DNA of 64,000 nucleotides from Agapanthus africanus. Lineage: Eukaryota; Streptophyta; Magnoliopsida; Asparagales; Amaryllidaceae. The stretch lies in assembly GCA_030015575.1 (NCBI GenBank), contig CM057338.1:829428353-829492352 (forward strand), read 5' to 3'. Positions 43,790 through 56,650 of this stretch are shown piece after piece; position 1 is the first letter of the stretch; every line of letters begins with the position of its first letter. Position numbers and translations under genes: made by a program. The notes below the pieces were generated by a model that made no database searches, was not told where the DNA came from, and saw only the letters and a program-made list of their open reading frames with translations.

Positions 43790-43844
43790 TAGCTCGCTGG
43801 TAAAGCCTCTACACTGCTACGACATAGCCTGTGCGTTCGAATCC
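43790..43844 (+). other. tRNA-like segment with Pol III box A and B motifs
   Basis: TAGCTCGCTGGTAAAGC (43790-43806) resembles tRNA box A, and GTTCGAATCC (43835-43844) fits box B. The T-arm and D-arm stems pair poorly and no clean acceptor stem is found, so it is not a functional tRNA gene. It could be a SINE head or a tRNA remnant inside the E4 LTR. Confidence 0.5.
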
Positions 43845-44210
43845 TATAAGACCCAATTATTTTTAAGATTTTTCTCTTTAATTTTTCGGAAGCCCAAGAG
43901 TTGCACATGCAATTCACGGAGAAACGAAAAGTTTCAGAAAAAATAAAGAGGAGTAAACGCACACCTAGACACGTGGCACGAATCTCGAGGCAAGCCAGCA
44001 AGATCCGACCGCCCGTTTCCCCCTTTTGGCCGCCACCGACGGTCGATATAGCCTTATTTACCTCCGTGCTTTACACACTAGTGACTCCCCATAACTCCCC
44101 TGCACTGTTTAATTTCCGTGCAATTAAATAGTGACCATTCAATTCATCAATTAACACCTATTTTAATTCTTTTAATCAAATTTTTTAATTCCCAAACCCT
44201 AATTCTTTAC

Positions 44211-44218
44211 TATAAATA
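44211..44218 (+). promoter_or_regulatory. Probable E4 LTR TATA box
   Basis: TATAAATA in the context ctttacTATAAATAGC, the strongest TATA match in the LTR. About 30 nt on, the sequence changes to a CT-rich leader-like stretch. A GTAAGT donor-like site follows about 190 nt downstream at 44403. Confidence 0.5.
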
Positions 44219-45549
44219 GCAACCCATCTCCTAGCTCTTCCCCATTCTGAAAATTCTATCAAAAATTCTCTCAAACTCTCTAAGCACTAAGTGGAGTTAG
44301 GCACCCAAGTGGAGTAGCAAGCCAAACCCGACGACCGAAGCCTTTCCAACGACACCACGAAATCCGAAGGCTTCCCCTCATCCTTGTTAATGCTTTAAAC
44401 TTGTAAGTCCCTCTTCTCTCTTCTTCTTTCATCTCAAACCATCTTCTAAAAATATATCAGTAAAGAGGAGTTAATTCTGATATGTGTGATTTTAACCTTT
44501 GTACTCCCTTCTTTAAAGCAAAATAAGTCAAACTAACTTTCTCACACTACTCGTAACCTTGTTTACAATCATTAAGTTTTGAGTTTAACTGAAATTTTCA
44601 TGTGAAACAATCATATAACGAACTTTTCATTAAAATACCATGAACTTTAATATAACCCTTCTCGAGAACTAGATTATCTACCTTTAGGAAAACTTTCACG
44701 GGGTAACGACCTACCCCATACGCACACTATAGTTTCATAGCACGGTATTCAAGATCTATGGTTCATTTAAAGAAGAATCTTTTCATTAAATTACCACACC
44801 TTTTCAAAACAGGTTTTTTTTAATCGGTATTTTTGTAATCCTTGGCAATAATGCCTCTAGAACAATCATTTGGGGACCCGCTAATGGATGGTGTAGATTA
44901 TCGCATAACCTTGGGATAGTAGAGTGACATGCAGAACTCCTCACTGAATATTTAGCCACGAAAGGAAATAAAAATACGGTTTTTAAGAAATACGACAATT
45001 TAAAACAAAACTAAATTTTTGGAAAAATTATATAAAACTATAAATTCGTATTTTTAACAAAAACATATTATGAAACTATATTTTTAAAATGAAAGATTAG
45101 AATTTTAATAAAATACTATCAAGTTTCCAAAAGCGCTAGTTTTCATAAAAATACCATAAACTTTCAAAAGGCTAAGTTTTATCACCAAAACACAACAACA
45201 ATTAAAATATATGTTCATGAAAACCCTAAATATTACGAATCACCCTCGAGGTTATTTTTAAACAATATTAATATACTTTTAATAAAAACCCCTCGAGGAA
45301 TAAAACAATGTAAACAAACAATCTTAAGGACTCTAAATTAATATAAGTTTAGGCAGTATTATTTCTCTTGAGCCCCAGAGAGCTGGAGAAAGTAAGTGCT
45401 TGCCTATTCATATTAGACAACTTAACAGAGTTATCAAATGGCAATTGTCTTGGAAAAAGACACAAATCCTGCCGGCCATATGTAACAGTTGCCGATTTCT
45501 CCCGAACATAAGATTTTTAACCGTTTAAATCAACTCATATGAAAAAGAC

Positions 45550-45735
45550 CTAAACTCGAATCCAAAATCGAATCTAAACTTGAACTCGAACTCGAACATA
45601 AACTCGAACTCTAACCCAACTCGAATCTAAACTTGAACATGAACTCGAACCCAATCTACTCGAACTAACTTGACTCGAGCCAAGATTGCAATTGACATGA
45701 CTCGCATATTACTCAACTCACTCGACTCTATTCTA
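45550..45735 (+). repeat. Degenerate (ACTCGA)n-type low-complexity tract
   Basis: Repeated aactcgaactc, acttgaac and ctcgaatctaa words fill the interval with no fixed period. No coding frame is supported. Confidence 0.8.
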
Positions 45736-45814
45736 TACCTTTTGCAATCTATGGTTTCGATCAAGACATATTATAACCAATCCATCAATTTAATTAAGTA
45801 TACTATACAATTAT

Positions 45815-47811
45815 TGTAAGTTGATGTCGCGCACCCCCACAAGTTCGCAGGGAAGCGGAATTTGCAAAAATGATTTTTCTATGCTTCGCAACACCGACTA
45901 AACTCTAGGATCCTAACTTAAACCTTAACTAGCTAAATTGTATGAGGTTAACTACTCGGAAAGAATGTTATACCTCACAGTATCATGTCCTTCGGGTCTT
46001 ATTGCTGTCCTCTTTCTCGTCATAAGCTCCTTGGATCGTATATGGATCAGGCCTCCTCATCGGTCTCCTCAAGTCAAAGACGATCCACCCGAGAGTCTAT
46101 AGTATGAGCTCCAACCTCAAATCCGAGGTAACTAAGGCACCTATTTCGGTAAAATAGATGTCTTAAATGATGTAGAGAGTGAAGATGGATTAGTTTGTCT
46201 CTAAATACTCTAGGTTTCTCAACACATAAGATATTTAGGGTTAGAGGAATAAGAAGGGGAGCTTGAGGAAGTGAGAGTGAAGCAAGAACATTAGAATGAG
46301 ATGGCTCTCATTTGTGATGAATAATGAAACCAATAATGCACCCACAAAATATCAAGCATGCTTGAAAATATCACAATGTGAGTCACCCTCATGAGTCTCC
46401 CCATGAGTCACCTAAGAGCCATGCCTCATTTAATGAAAAACCTCTACCTTATTTCCTCCACCTCATTAATCTTATAATCAAAATATTAAAACCCAAATGA
46501 GGTGTCATCTTCTAGAAGTATATTTGAGCAAATTACAAGAATACCCCTCATCCGTATATACATACCCGTATCCGTATTCCGAAAAAATACGAATACAAAA
46601 AGACGAAAATAATCCATCAATATAATACTAGGATCCGGTTTAAACCAAAGCCCACTAGTATTATCCGCCCGAACATCATGCGTGCACAAGTACACGTATG
46701 TGATCGAAGCCCTGCCGAAAAAACATACGGCCTCTACATCTTTTGCCCGATGCAAGGAAACCCTCTGTGTGGGACTCTAAAGACTCGACGGTACGCTGGC
46801 AATGGGTTTAACCACAAGCACGTCCACGGTACTGGATGCACGTAACGGCTACCCATGTATCTGTCGATAAGAAGGCCGATGAGCAAACTCATCCGAACTC
46901 CTGCTGAGCCTATCTGTAACAGTCTCCGTACAATCCGGTCTGTTCGTCTAAGAGTATCGCATATCAGGCCTAGGGACGGTAATCGTCAGACCCCTAATAG
47001 CGCAATAAGTCGTGTCGGAGTAGAGCCTAAAACACCCTGAGAAACTACTGGAGTACCTACCAGTAAATCTCGCTTGCCCTAGCCAGGGACTTTATGTAAT
47101 GGCTTTCCGAACATAGCGCGATATTAACCCTCAATACCGGGAGAGACGAATCATATCTAACTGCCACTGCCTCTAAGTGCTTCGGGACTGCACCCAACTA
47201 CTACCTGTTTATACGACTCCTTTGAGCCGTGGTAGGGTATTAATCTAAGAACAGTGGGAACACACTTGAGGCAAAGTAGCAGTGTCAAGTCGACGGACTA
47301 ACCTGTACTCACATCACCTGGGAACTGCTACCCGACGATAAGTATAATACCCACCAGCAGCTCCCTACGAGTCATGTCCAGTGTACTAATAACCTAATGA
47401 GTACATGCATACCATCTCCAGTATGACGTACTAATGGCTATGGGACAGACCATCTCCCCTACTGGGATGAGAAGCATATACACTAGTCTAATATAGAGTA
47501 TCGATCCCCTATCTCGATAATCCTATGACTAGGGACCTGTATAAGGATGTGCTTATAAACTACTAATCCCCCACTAGTGTGACTGCCATCACAACGCTGA
47601 TAATCAAGCAAAAATCCTAAGGGCTCTACCAATATGTATAAGCGATATGCTAAAAGAAACACATGCACATATTGAGGTAGAAACAAACCAGGTAGCATAC
47701 TACCATTTCACGCATGACTGTTACTATATCTGTGTATATCCTAAGCTTCCAATATGTAATATACAAACCAGTATGATACAATAATGGCCTGTAGGGCATA
47801 TATCACTAACA
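45815..47811 (-). mobile_element. Element B Angela-type LTR (3' LTR in sense), 1,997 bp
   Basis: TGTAAGTTGATG...ATCACTAACA in window orientation. In sense it starts TGTTAGTGATATATGCCC, followed by tacaggccattattg, an Angela-like start. It matches the LTRs of A and C in blocks (gtacaatccggtctg, ggcctaggg, agtcgtgtcggag). The five bases on its left are attat; the other flank is outside the window. Confidence 0.85.
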
Positions 47812-47826
47812 ATCTCCCACTTGCAC
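47812..47826 (-). other. Element B polypurine tract
   Basis: The minus strand reads GTGCAAGTGGGAGAT directly before TGTTAGTG. Confidence 0.87.
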
Positions 47827-50685
47827 TAAGTCCATGTATTAGCATATCGCAGACCTATCATCTCGAATAGCCTCTCGAACTTTATCTGAGAGATGGCCTT
47901 TGTGAGTGGATCTTCAGTGTTATTCTCCGTGTCTACTCTCCGCACCTCGATCTCCTGGAGATCAACGATCTCCTTGATCAGGTGGTACCGCATCAAGATA
48001 TGTCTAGACTTCTGATGGAACCTGGGTTCCTTCGCTAAAGCTATAGCCCCGTTGTTATCACAATACAGAGGTATTGGATTAACAATGGATGGAACCACCT
48101 GAAGTTTTGTTAGGAACTTTCTCATCCAGACTGCTTCTTTCACGGCATTACAAGCAGCGATATACACCGCTTCCATCGTCGAGTCAGCAACGGTGTCCTA
48201 CTTGGAGCTCTTCCAACAAACCGCCCCTCCATTGAGGGTAAAGAAATAACCCGACATGGACTTGGAGTCATCCTTGTCGCTCTGGAAGCTGGAGTCAGCA
48301 AAGGCCTCGATCTGGAGGTCTTTTCCACCGTACATCAAGAACATATCCTTAGTCCTTCTCAGGTACTTGAGAATGTTCTTTACTGCAATCTAGTGCTTCT
48401 CCCTAGGGTTTGACTGATATCGTCTTACCACGCTTAGTGCGTAAGCAATATCTGGTCCGGTACACAACATCCATACATTATAGAGCCTACAGCAGAAGCG
48501 TAGAGTATAGTTGACATTCGATCCCTTTCCAAATCAATCTTGGGAGACATCTCTTTAGAGAGGGTAATTCCGTGACAAGCCGGCAGATTACCGCGCTTTG
48601 AATCTTCTATACTGAATCTTTTCAGTATGGTGTCAATGTATCTGGACCGTGAAAGTCCCAACATCCTTTTAGATCTATCACGATAGATCTGGATCTCCAG
48701 AATGTAGGAAGCATCACCCAGGTCTTTCATGGAGAACCTTTTTGATAAGAATCCTTTGACTGATTGTAGCATAGGAATGTCATTTTCTATCAAGAGAATA
48801 CCATCCACGTACAAGACGAGGAATACAGCAGTTCTTGCTACAATCTTACTATAGATGCATGGTTCATCTGGATTTTTGATAAAGTCAAATTCTTTGACCG
48901 TCTCATCAAAAAAGATGTTCCAACTCTGCGATGCCTGCTTTAATCCATAAATAGATTTAAGCAACTTGCACACTTTCCCGCTGCTCCCACTCTGAATGAA
49001 ACCCTCTAGCCGATCCATATAGATGGACTCTTATAAATTTCCATTTAAAAAAGCGGTCTTTACATCCATCTTCCAAATCTCATAATCGTGGAAGGCAGCA
49101 ATGGCAAGAAGGATTCGAATGGATTTGAGCATAGCCACTGAGGAAAAGGTTTCATCATAGTCCAAACCAGATCTTTGACCAAATCCTTTTGCAACAAGTC
49201 TAGCCTTATAGGTTTCAACCTGTCCATCTACACCAATCTTCTTTTTGAAGATCCATTTGCAGCCTACGGGTTTTACCCCTTCTGGAGAAATGTCTAAAGT
49301 CCGTACTTTGTTGGTGTACATGGACTCCATCTCGGTCTGCATTGCATCTAGCCATTTTATCGAGTCTCCACTCTGAATGGCTTGCTAGAAGCTAGTTGGC
49401 TCATCGTTGTCAATGATGCAATCCTCTCTATCCCCGTCTATGGGAAAACCGTAGTATCTCTCGGGTGGATGAGACAGCCTACTCCTCCTGCGGAGTGGTG
49501 CGGGGATGTCCTGTTCTTTTGAAACTTCTAGTTCCACCATGCTTTCAGTAATAGCTTGTGGTTCTGGAATTTCTTTCAGTTCTATTGCGCTCTCACTTAT
49601 CTCTTTTTCTAAAAATTGAGTTTCCAAAAGGTGGGCATGCCGAGAAGCAAAAACCTTTTGTTGCTCTGCGTAATAGAAAAGATACCCCCTGGATTTCTTT
49701 GGGTATCCCATAAACTTACACGGTACTGAGCGTGCCTCGAGCCTATTCGCATGCTGCTTTTTGACGAAAGCTGGACATCCTCATATCTTCAGATACTGAA
49801 GATAGGGTTTCTTTCCACTCCACATCTGATATGGTGTAATAGGCACAATCTTGGTAAGAACCTTGTTCAAAAGATATGCAGCTGATTCTAGTGCATACCC
49901 CCAGAAGGATCGCGGTAACTCAACGTTACTCAGCATAGAACATACCATATCCAATAGGGTTCTGTTCTGCCTTTCCGATACACCGTTGTGTTGAGGTGTG
50001 TACGGAGGAGTAACCTGAGAGAGAATTCCATTCTCTTTTAAGTAATCCAGGAACTCGGCACTTAAGTATTGACCACCTCGACCAGATCTCAGTGTCTTGA
50101 TACTTTTGCCAATTTGTTTTTCCACTTCATTCTTATATTCTCAAAATTTCCCAAAGGCCTCGGATTTATGTTTCATCAAGAATAAATGTCCATACCTTGA
50201 GAAATCATCCGTAAAAGTAATGAAATAAGAATAACCACTTCTTGCATGTGTAGAAATTGGACCACACACGTCGCTGTGTATGAGTCCCAAGAGCGAGCTC
50301 ACTCTTAATCCGTGTCCAGTGAACGGAGTCTTTGTCATCTGTCCTTTGAGACATGATTGACAAGTTGCATAGGATTGATATTCGAACGGATCCAAATATC
50401 TCTCTTTATGTAACTTCGTCAACCGTGTATCATTGGTGTGACCCAGTCTACAATACCATAAGAAAGCCTGATTAAATTCTGGAGACATTCTTTCAAGTGT
50501 GTTCTGGACGTTGAAAACCTGAGCTTGCTTTAATACGTATATACCGTTATCTAGTGTACCTGACCCAATCAAAACTTGATTTAGGTGGATGTGGACCACA
50601 TCGCTTACAAATGTAAAATCATATCCTTCTTTAGAAAGTAAAGATACATATATGATATTACAAGCTAGACTAGGTACACACAAAC
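47827..50685 (-). pseudogene. pol: Element B pol (integrase, RT, RNase H), 5' part lost to insertion C
   Basis: Read leftward from 50683. GAG-pre-integrase and integrase HHCC finger (YCRLGHTNDTRL...CQSCLKG) are at about 50500-50320. Integrase core follows with HSDVCGP, then RSGRGGQYLS where the catalytic Asp is Gly (codon at 50081-50083), and NGVSERQNRT with the Glu. RT spans about 49340-48440 with YVDG (about 48800-48811) instead of YVDD. RNase H is at 48176-47828, with CDNNGAIALAKEP. In-frame stops lie at about 50138, 49778, 49382, 49028 and 48200; the frame shifts between RT and RNase H. The upstream half of the element (protease, gag, 5' LTR) is separated by insertion C and lies beyond the window. 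Confidence 0.9.
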
Positions 50686-52851
50686 TGTAGGGTTGCTAGG
50701 CACGCGCACAAGGGTCTACGAGGCATCAACCATGCCCGATTAAAAATTTAGCCGTGCCGAACAACCCGAATACGGAACTTTAAACTAGAGATTAGGCGAA
50801 AACAAGCATGTTAACAACTTTAACACTAAGTGAGAGGGATAACAACCTTTGTAGATCCGGTCCTTCACTTCATATGCTCCGTGTTGTGGTCCCTTCGCTG
50901 TGATCATCGGGATCCGGACTCTCGAGAGGTTCCACGAAGAGAAAGATGCAACCTTTGCTTCCGATCTTCGATACTAAGATGATCTACCTTGAAGTTTCGT
51001 TAACACAAGCTAACACTCATGAAATGATGTGAACATCCTCATCTAAATGGCAAGGGAAGATGAGGATGATGAAGTAGGATTTTTGCTCTCTTTATTTATC
51101 TTTTTCTCATATTTATTCATCACTTTTGAAAAACTAGTAAAGCTTTTTCATGAAAGAATGAAGGAAGAAGAAGAATAGTGATCCATATTCTTTTGTGATG
51201 AATAATGAAAGGATTAATATGACAAATAATGCAACCATGGTTGACTTAACCATTGTAGAGAATTAACCAAGGGTTAGGGTTTGGGTTGAGTTAAGAATGA
51301 GTCACTTGTAAATATCTTTATCATGACAAAAAGAAAACCTTCTAGAAACATCTAGAAAGTTTAACCCTAATCCAAACCCTAATCATGTTTAAACTCCACT
51401 AAACAAGTTGCATTAGTTATCATATCATGTTACAATATTATATATCACATATATAATATTTATCGTAACCAAATAAAATAATACATTTAACATATATCGC
51501 ATATATATCAATGTATTACCCGAGTGAGAAAAAGAATCTTTTAGTGAGCAAATATTAGTTAATGCAATTTAATGTATCATATATATTATTATACATTAAA
51601 TTATCGAATCAACACTTGATCCGAAAATCCGGCTATATCGCATATAACCGGCTAATATTTATCCGTACCGATTCATCGAATCAACACTTGATCCGATGAC
51701 CCGGCTGATATCAAATATCGCGAGAATATAATACGGTATCACATATCGCATTATCCTCGGTCCCGCACATATCACATATGTGCCCCTACTCCGTTTTGCC
51801 TGAGTCAAGAAACTTCTGTGTAGGACTCTAAAGAATCGTCAATACGCCGGCAGTAGGTGATGATCATATCAAACACCCACAAGCTGCAAGCGGTCAGCTA
51901 AACGTAACAGCTACCCAGGTATTGAGCGCTCAGAAGATCAACAAGCAAGCCTGTACATTCTCCTGCGAATCCAAACAGTAACACTCCCGTACAGTCCGGT
52001 CTCGTCGTCTGATATGTTGCATATCTCGCCTAGGGGTGGTAAACGTCAGACCCCAGTAGCTCGATAAGTCGTGTCGATATGAGGTCTATAACAGTTCGAG
52101 AAACTACTGATAACACTTACCAGTAAATCTCAGCAACCCTGGCCAGGGATTTCCGGTTATAGCCAATCGAACACAGCACAACATCAACTCCCTATACCGG
52201 GAGAGACGAATCCCCTCCTATCGCTCATTGCCTCCATGTGATTCGGGACTGTACCCAAAAGCCACCTTTTTGCACGCCCTCTTGGACGTGGTATGATGGA
52301 AATCAAAGCACAGTGGGAATCACACAAGACTCTATGACGATCTCGGATCAACAGACTACTCTGTACCAGTGTCACCAGAGAACTGCCATCTGACGTATGG
52401 TATAATACCATCTGGGAGTTCTCGGCGAGTCCGTCCAGTGTACCCAGTCTCCACTGAGCACCCGTACACCATCCTTGATGTCAAACACCGATGGATATGG
52501 GATCATCCATCGCCCATCATATGGGTCAAGATGCGTATACGCTAGTCTACTCTGGTGCATCGATGCCCTGTCTCGATACACCCTCGACTAGGAACAGTTA
52601 TAGGATGTACTCATCGACTATCGTGGCCCCACTAGTATGATCTCATCATAGTCCCAGTAGTAGAGTACATATCCTAAGGGCTTTATCAACATGTAATATA
52701 GAGACAATCAGAGTACATGTTAAGATAAAGTACAACCAGATAGCATACTATCATGTCGAGCAAGAAAGTCCTCCCTATATATGTCCTAGCATCCACTACA
52801 ATATACATCGTATGTACAGTAATGGCCTCTAGGGCATACATATAACTAACA
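50686..52851 (-). mobile_element. Element C Angela-type LTR, copy 1 (2,166 bp)
   Basis: TGTAGGGTTGCTAGG...ATAACTAACA. In sense it begins TGTTAGTTATATGTATGCCC followed by TAGAGGCCATTA, an Angela/BARE-like start. It interrupts element B at 50685 (left flank caaac). It matches 58681-60846 at an exact 7,995-bp offset, with about 18 differences by eye. Confidence 0.92.
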
Positions 52852-52866
52852 ATCTCCCACTTGCAC
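52852..52866 (-). other. Element C polypurine tract, copy 1
   Basis: The minus strand reads GTGCAAGTGGGAGAT immediately before the LTR start. Confidence 0.88.
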
Positions 52867-55582
52867 TAGGGCCATCTGTTATGGTATCGCATACCTAACA
52901 ATTAGCTGCGGTTGAAGTATCTCATACTCAACCATCCCATAAAAGTCTCTACTGGGAAAAAGGCCTTTGTGAATGGATCCGCGCCGTCGTCCTCTGTGTC
53001 TGCTCTCCTAACCTCGATCTCCCTGGAGATCAACCATCTCCATGATCAGGTGATACTGCCTAAGAATTATATCTGGATTTCTGATGGGACGGTAGTTCCT
53101 TGGCATAAGCCACAACTCCATTGTCACACAATGGTAGGAACGAAGTTCATCGCATGAACTTATATATATCCAGACTGTCTCTTTGGTAGTATCCTTGGTA
53201 ACGATGTATCTTGCCTTTAATCGTCTAATATGTCACGGTATCTAGCTTGGAACTCTTCCAACATACCGTCCCTCCATTGAGGGTGTAGACAATGCCCGCG
53301 ACTGACATTCAGTCGTCCTTATCACTCTGGAACCTTTCCAGTGATTCTCCCCAGGATCGATTGATACCATCTCACTACAACTAGTGAGTATCCTAACATC
53401 CAATTAGATCTATCTCATAGATCAAAACCCAGGATTTAGGAGGTATCACTTTTATCCTATATGGAGAATCCTTGTGATAAGCGGAGATTGACCGAGCGTA
53501 GCATAGGAAACTCCTTCCCTATCAAGAGTATGTCATCCACATACTCTACGAGGATCACCACCATACTCTCTACTACCATTTCGTATATACAAGGTTCATC
53601 TATCATTTTGATGAAGTCAAACTCTTTGACTACCACATCAAAACAGATGTTCCAACTCCGCGATGCCTGTTTTATCATATAAAACATCTTGCACACGTTT
53701 CCGCTGCTCCCACTGTCTACGAAGCCCTCTGGCTGTGTACTTATAGACGCTCTTTTCTAAAACATCATTTAGAAAAGCAGTCATGACACCCAACCACCAG
53801 ATATCGTAGTCATGGTATGTAGCCGTGGCAAGTAGGATCTGGATGGACTTAAGCATAGCTTTGAAAGTCTCAACTTTTCCATGTACACCTAGTAATCTTC
53901 TCAAGATATACTCGCTCCTGATGGGGATTTAACCCTTCAGATAAAGCAACCAAAGTCCATACTTTGTTGGTGTATAAGGATTCCATCTCAGATCGATAAG
54001 CATCCAGCCATTCTTACAGAGTCCCACTCCTGATGGCCAGCTCGAAACTAGTTGGGTCATCATCTCATGATGCAATCCTCGCTCCCACTGTCATAGAGAA
54101 ACCAAAGTATCTCTCAGGTGGGTGAGGAACCCTGCTAGATCGGCGGAGAGGCTGAGGTTCGTTGGAAACTATTGAATCCTTTGGTTCTACCAAATCATCA
54201 GCTGCATTTTGTATAGCTGGAACCTTTCCAGTTCTACATAACAGATCTTGCCTCGAGCTTGTCCGGATTTTGCTTTCAGACATAGGCCGGACAACCCCAA
54301 ATCTTAACAAGCTTAAGATACAGGCTCTTCCCTTTCCATATCACATATGAAGTGGTAGGCAACTGATTTGATTTGAACCCTTATTCAATAGGTATGCAGC
54401 TTCTCAAGTGCATAACTCCCTAAAGGAAATAGGAAACTCAGTAGTACTCATCATAGAGCACACCATATCACATAGGGTGCTATGGCTCAACCCCGATACA
54501 CCGACGTGCTGTGGTGTATACGGAGGAGTAATGCTGAGAGAGAATCTCATTCTCCTTTAGAATAGTCCAGGAATTCCGTGCTCAAGTATTCTCCTCCTTG
54601 ATCACATCAAAGGACATAATACTTTTACCCGTATTTGTTGGTTCTCTACTTCTAATTTATATTCTGTGAATATCTCAAAAGCTTCGGACTTATGTTTCAA
54701 CAGGAACACATGTGTGAATCTTGAGAGATTATCAGAGAATGTAATGAAGTACAAAGAACCGGTCTTGGCATGTGTAGACAGGAGACTTTCATACATCAGC
54801 ATGTATCAATTCCCAAGAGTTCACCAACTCTTTCTCTGTTTCCAATAAACAGAGCTATGGTCATCTTATCTTTGTGACATGACTGGCAAGTTTCATAAGA
54901 TGTAAATTCAAACTAATTTAAATATGCATCTATATGTAACTTCAGCCAGTCGGGTCGCATTGATATGACCTAGTCTACAATACCTCAAGAAGGATTCATT
55001 CATTTCTGAACTCTTCCTCTTGTGTGTGTTCCGTACACTAAGAACTGTAGTTTGATTTAGAACGACAATGCTTTTAGATGACGTGCCTGAACCGATCAAC
55101 TCTTGATATAGGAAATGTTCAAAACATTATCCAACAATACAAAATCATATCCTTTCTTTACTAATAAAGAGACTGATATGATTTTGTATATCAGGTTCGG
55201 TATCTAATAACATTTGTTCAGAATCAATGTAATCTGGTAATACAGGGTGATAGTGACCAACAGACTTGGCTGCAACACTTGCACCGTTTTCTGTCTCATG
55301 AAACTTATCACCCGTTCTCAGTTCTCTACCTATCTGTAGCCCATGTAACAGATTACATATACGGGATCCTGATCCGGTATCACATACCCAGGATGTAAAG
55401 GATACTGAGAAACAGTTCTGTGTAATGAACACACCCGAAGATGATGCATCAGCATGCACTTTCTTCGTTTGGGCGGCACGGAAAATCTGGTATTCCCCAA
55501 TTTCCTGCTCTGTCTTATAACAATTATAAGTTGGAGCGGGACCAACGTTCCCCAGCTCAGTATAACAAGCGGGTTCGGTCAA
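52867..55582 (-). pseudogene. pol: Element C pol, copy 1 (PR-INT-RT-RNase H), broken
   Basis: Read leftward. Protease has WVCDTGSGSRICN (about 55390-55350). GAG-pre-integrase has RYCRLGHINATRLAE (about 54990-54945). Integrase keeps YFITFSDNLSRF and HKSEAFEIF (about 54750-54660). The RT start lies in 53638-53904, and YVDDILLIGKEF (about 53560-53525) keeps the catalytic pair. RNase H is only traceable (52900-53200). Many frameshifts and stops separate these pieces. The second copy carries the same lesions, so they predate the tandem duplication. Confidence 0.88.
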
Positions 55583-56069
55583 TATTCCGTATTATTATCT
55601 TGATTAAGGCGTGATATGGTCGCTACGTGGAGAGAGAGAGAAGAAAACACTCAGCGTGCGCTCTTGCAAGATCAGATTGGTTTTTATTTTATCTAATCAG
55701 GATGGCTCCCACTGCTTTTTATCAAATCTTCCTTCAAACCCTAAAAGGAAAGACTAGCCGGGATTAATTACACGCTACAAGTTCGCCAATCTTTCAGCCA
55801 GGCTAGTGTCGGTACTTTGAGGGAGGTCCCCCGTGCTTTCGCACGAACCTAATTAAAGTAAACCTCGTTTTCCAAGAGGCGTAACCCCGTTGACACCTTT
55901 CTAGACACCTACTTGATCGGCTAATTGTAATGTGTAAAACTCTCCCAGGAGTAACTCCTACTCGCAGCGGGTATCGGGATCCAACTATCCCATAGAAGGT
56001 ATGCAATCTCATTGCAAATTTCAACACTTGAAATCCCCAATAATATTTTGCCCCAAGCAATCTATGACC

Positions 56070-56256
56070 TTGACTGAGTCAACAAACCATAGACCGCAAG
56101 TAAAGTTCAACCCGTCATTTCCCGATTGAATTAAACCCACCCGCACGACCCTTGACTGAGTCAACAAGGCCGCACGACTACCCTAATCCAATCGCATCAT
56201 ATGCTTTGCAGATAAGCACTAATCAGCTACCGCACACTATGCCTTGACTGAGTCAA
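56070..56256. repeat. Threefold palindrome TTGACTGAGTCAA in element C leader
   Basis: The 13-base palindrome occurs at 56070-56082, 56152-56164 and 56244-56256, spaced 82 and 92 bp, each preceded by cc and followed by caa. It contains TTGAC in both directions, the core of the plant W-box. Element A has TTGACTTTGGCCAA at the same three places. Confidence 0.85.
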
Positions 56257-56404
56257 CAAACGCAGCACGAATACTAACTATTACTTATCTGAAATGACGG
56301 AGGGCTACGACAGGTTTTTAAGAAAACCTTTTGCGTAATGAACTTTATATCGTTGTAGAATCGAGTGATTTTTAAATGGAGTGTTTTTGAGGCTTTTCTA
56401 GTTT

Positions 56405-56650
56405 TGCTAAAGGGGTCACTCCCGGTGAAGGGATCGTCGGCCCTTTCCTCATCGAATAAGGTGCAGGATATATCATATATACCGCTGTGCAAAGCAAGAA
56501 CTATAGAAGCAATCAAAAGACAAACCGAGTTTGTAGCATCTGCCAGTTATTGCTAAAGGAGTCACTCCCGGTGAAGGGATCTCGGTCCTTTCCTTATCGA
56601 ATAAGGTGCTGGATGTTCTACAAGGAACACCGCTATGCAAAGCAAGAACA
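56405..56650. repeat. Paired gtcactcccggtgaaggg repeat in element C leader
   Basis: Units contain gtcactcccggtgaaggg at 56415 and 56561 (offset 146), each preceded by tgctaaagg and followed by ccctttcctyatcgaataaggtgc-like sequence and an accgctrtgcaaagcaagaac-like end. Same arrangement as element A (30880 and 31017). Confidence 0.85.

Larger units (their letters stand above)
43675..45814 (+). mobile_element. E4 3' LTR, interrupted on the right by element B
   Basis: TGTAACGACTCTG starts at 43675 after a weak purine run (atggaggttagaa, 43662-43674). It holds a tRNA-like segment, a good TATA box at 44211 and a GTAAGT at 44403. It is cut at 45815 where element B begins; the rest should lie beyond the right edge. 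44400-45540 is AT-rich and has no recognisable gene. Confidence 0.7.

Noticed and set aside
51360-51400. aaccctaatccaaaccctaatc, telomere-like words
   Set aside because: Only two or three imperfect units inside an LTR, not an array.
53461-53682. 73-codon + strand frame repeated at 61456-61677
   Set aside because: Complement of the RT active-site region of element C; duplicated only because the whole element is.
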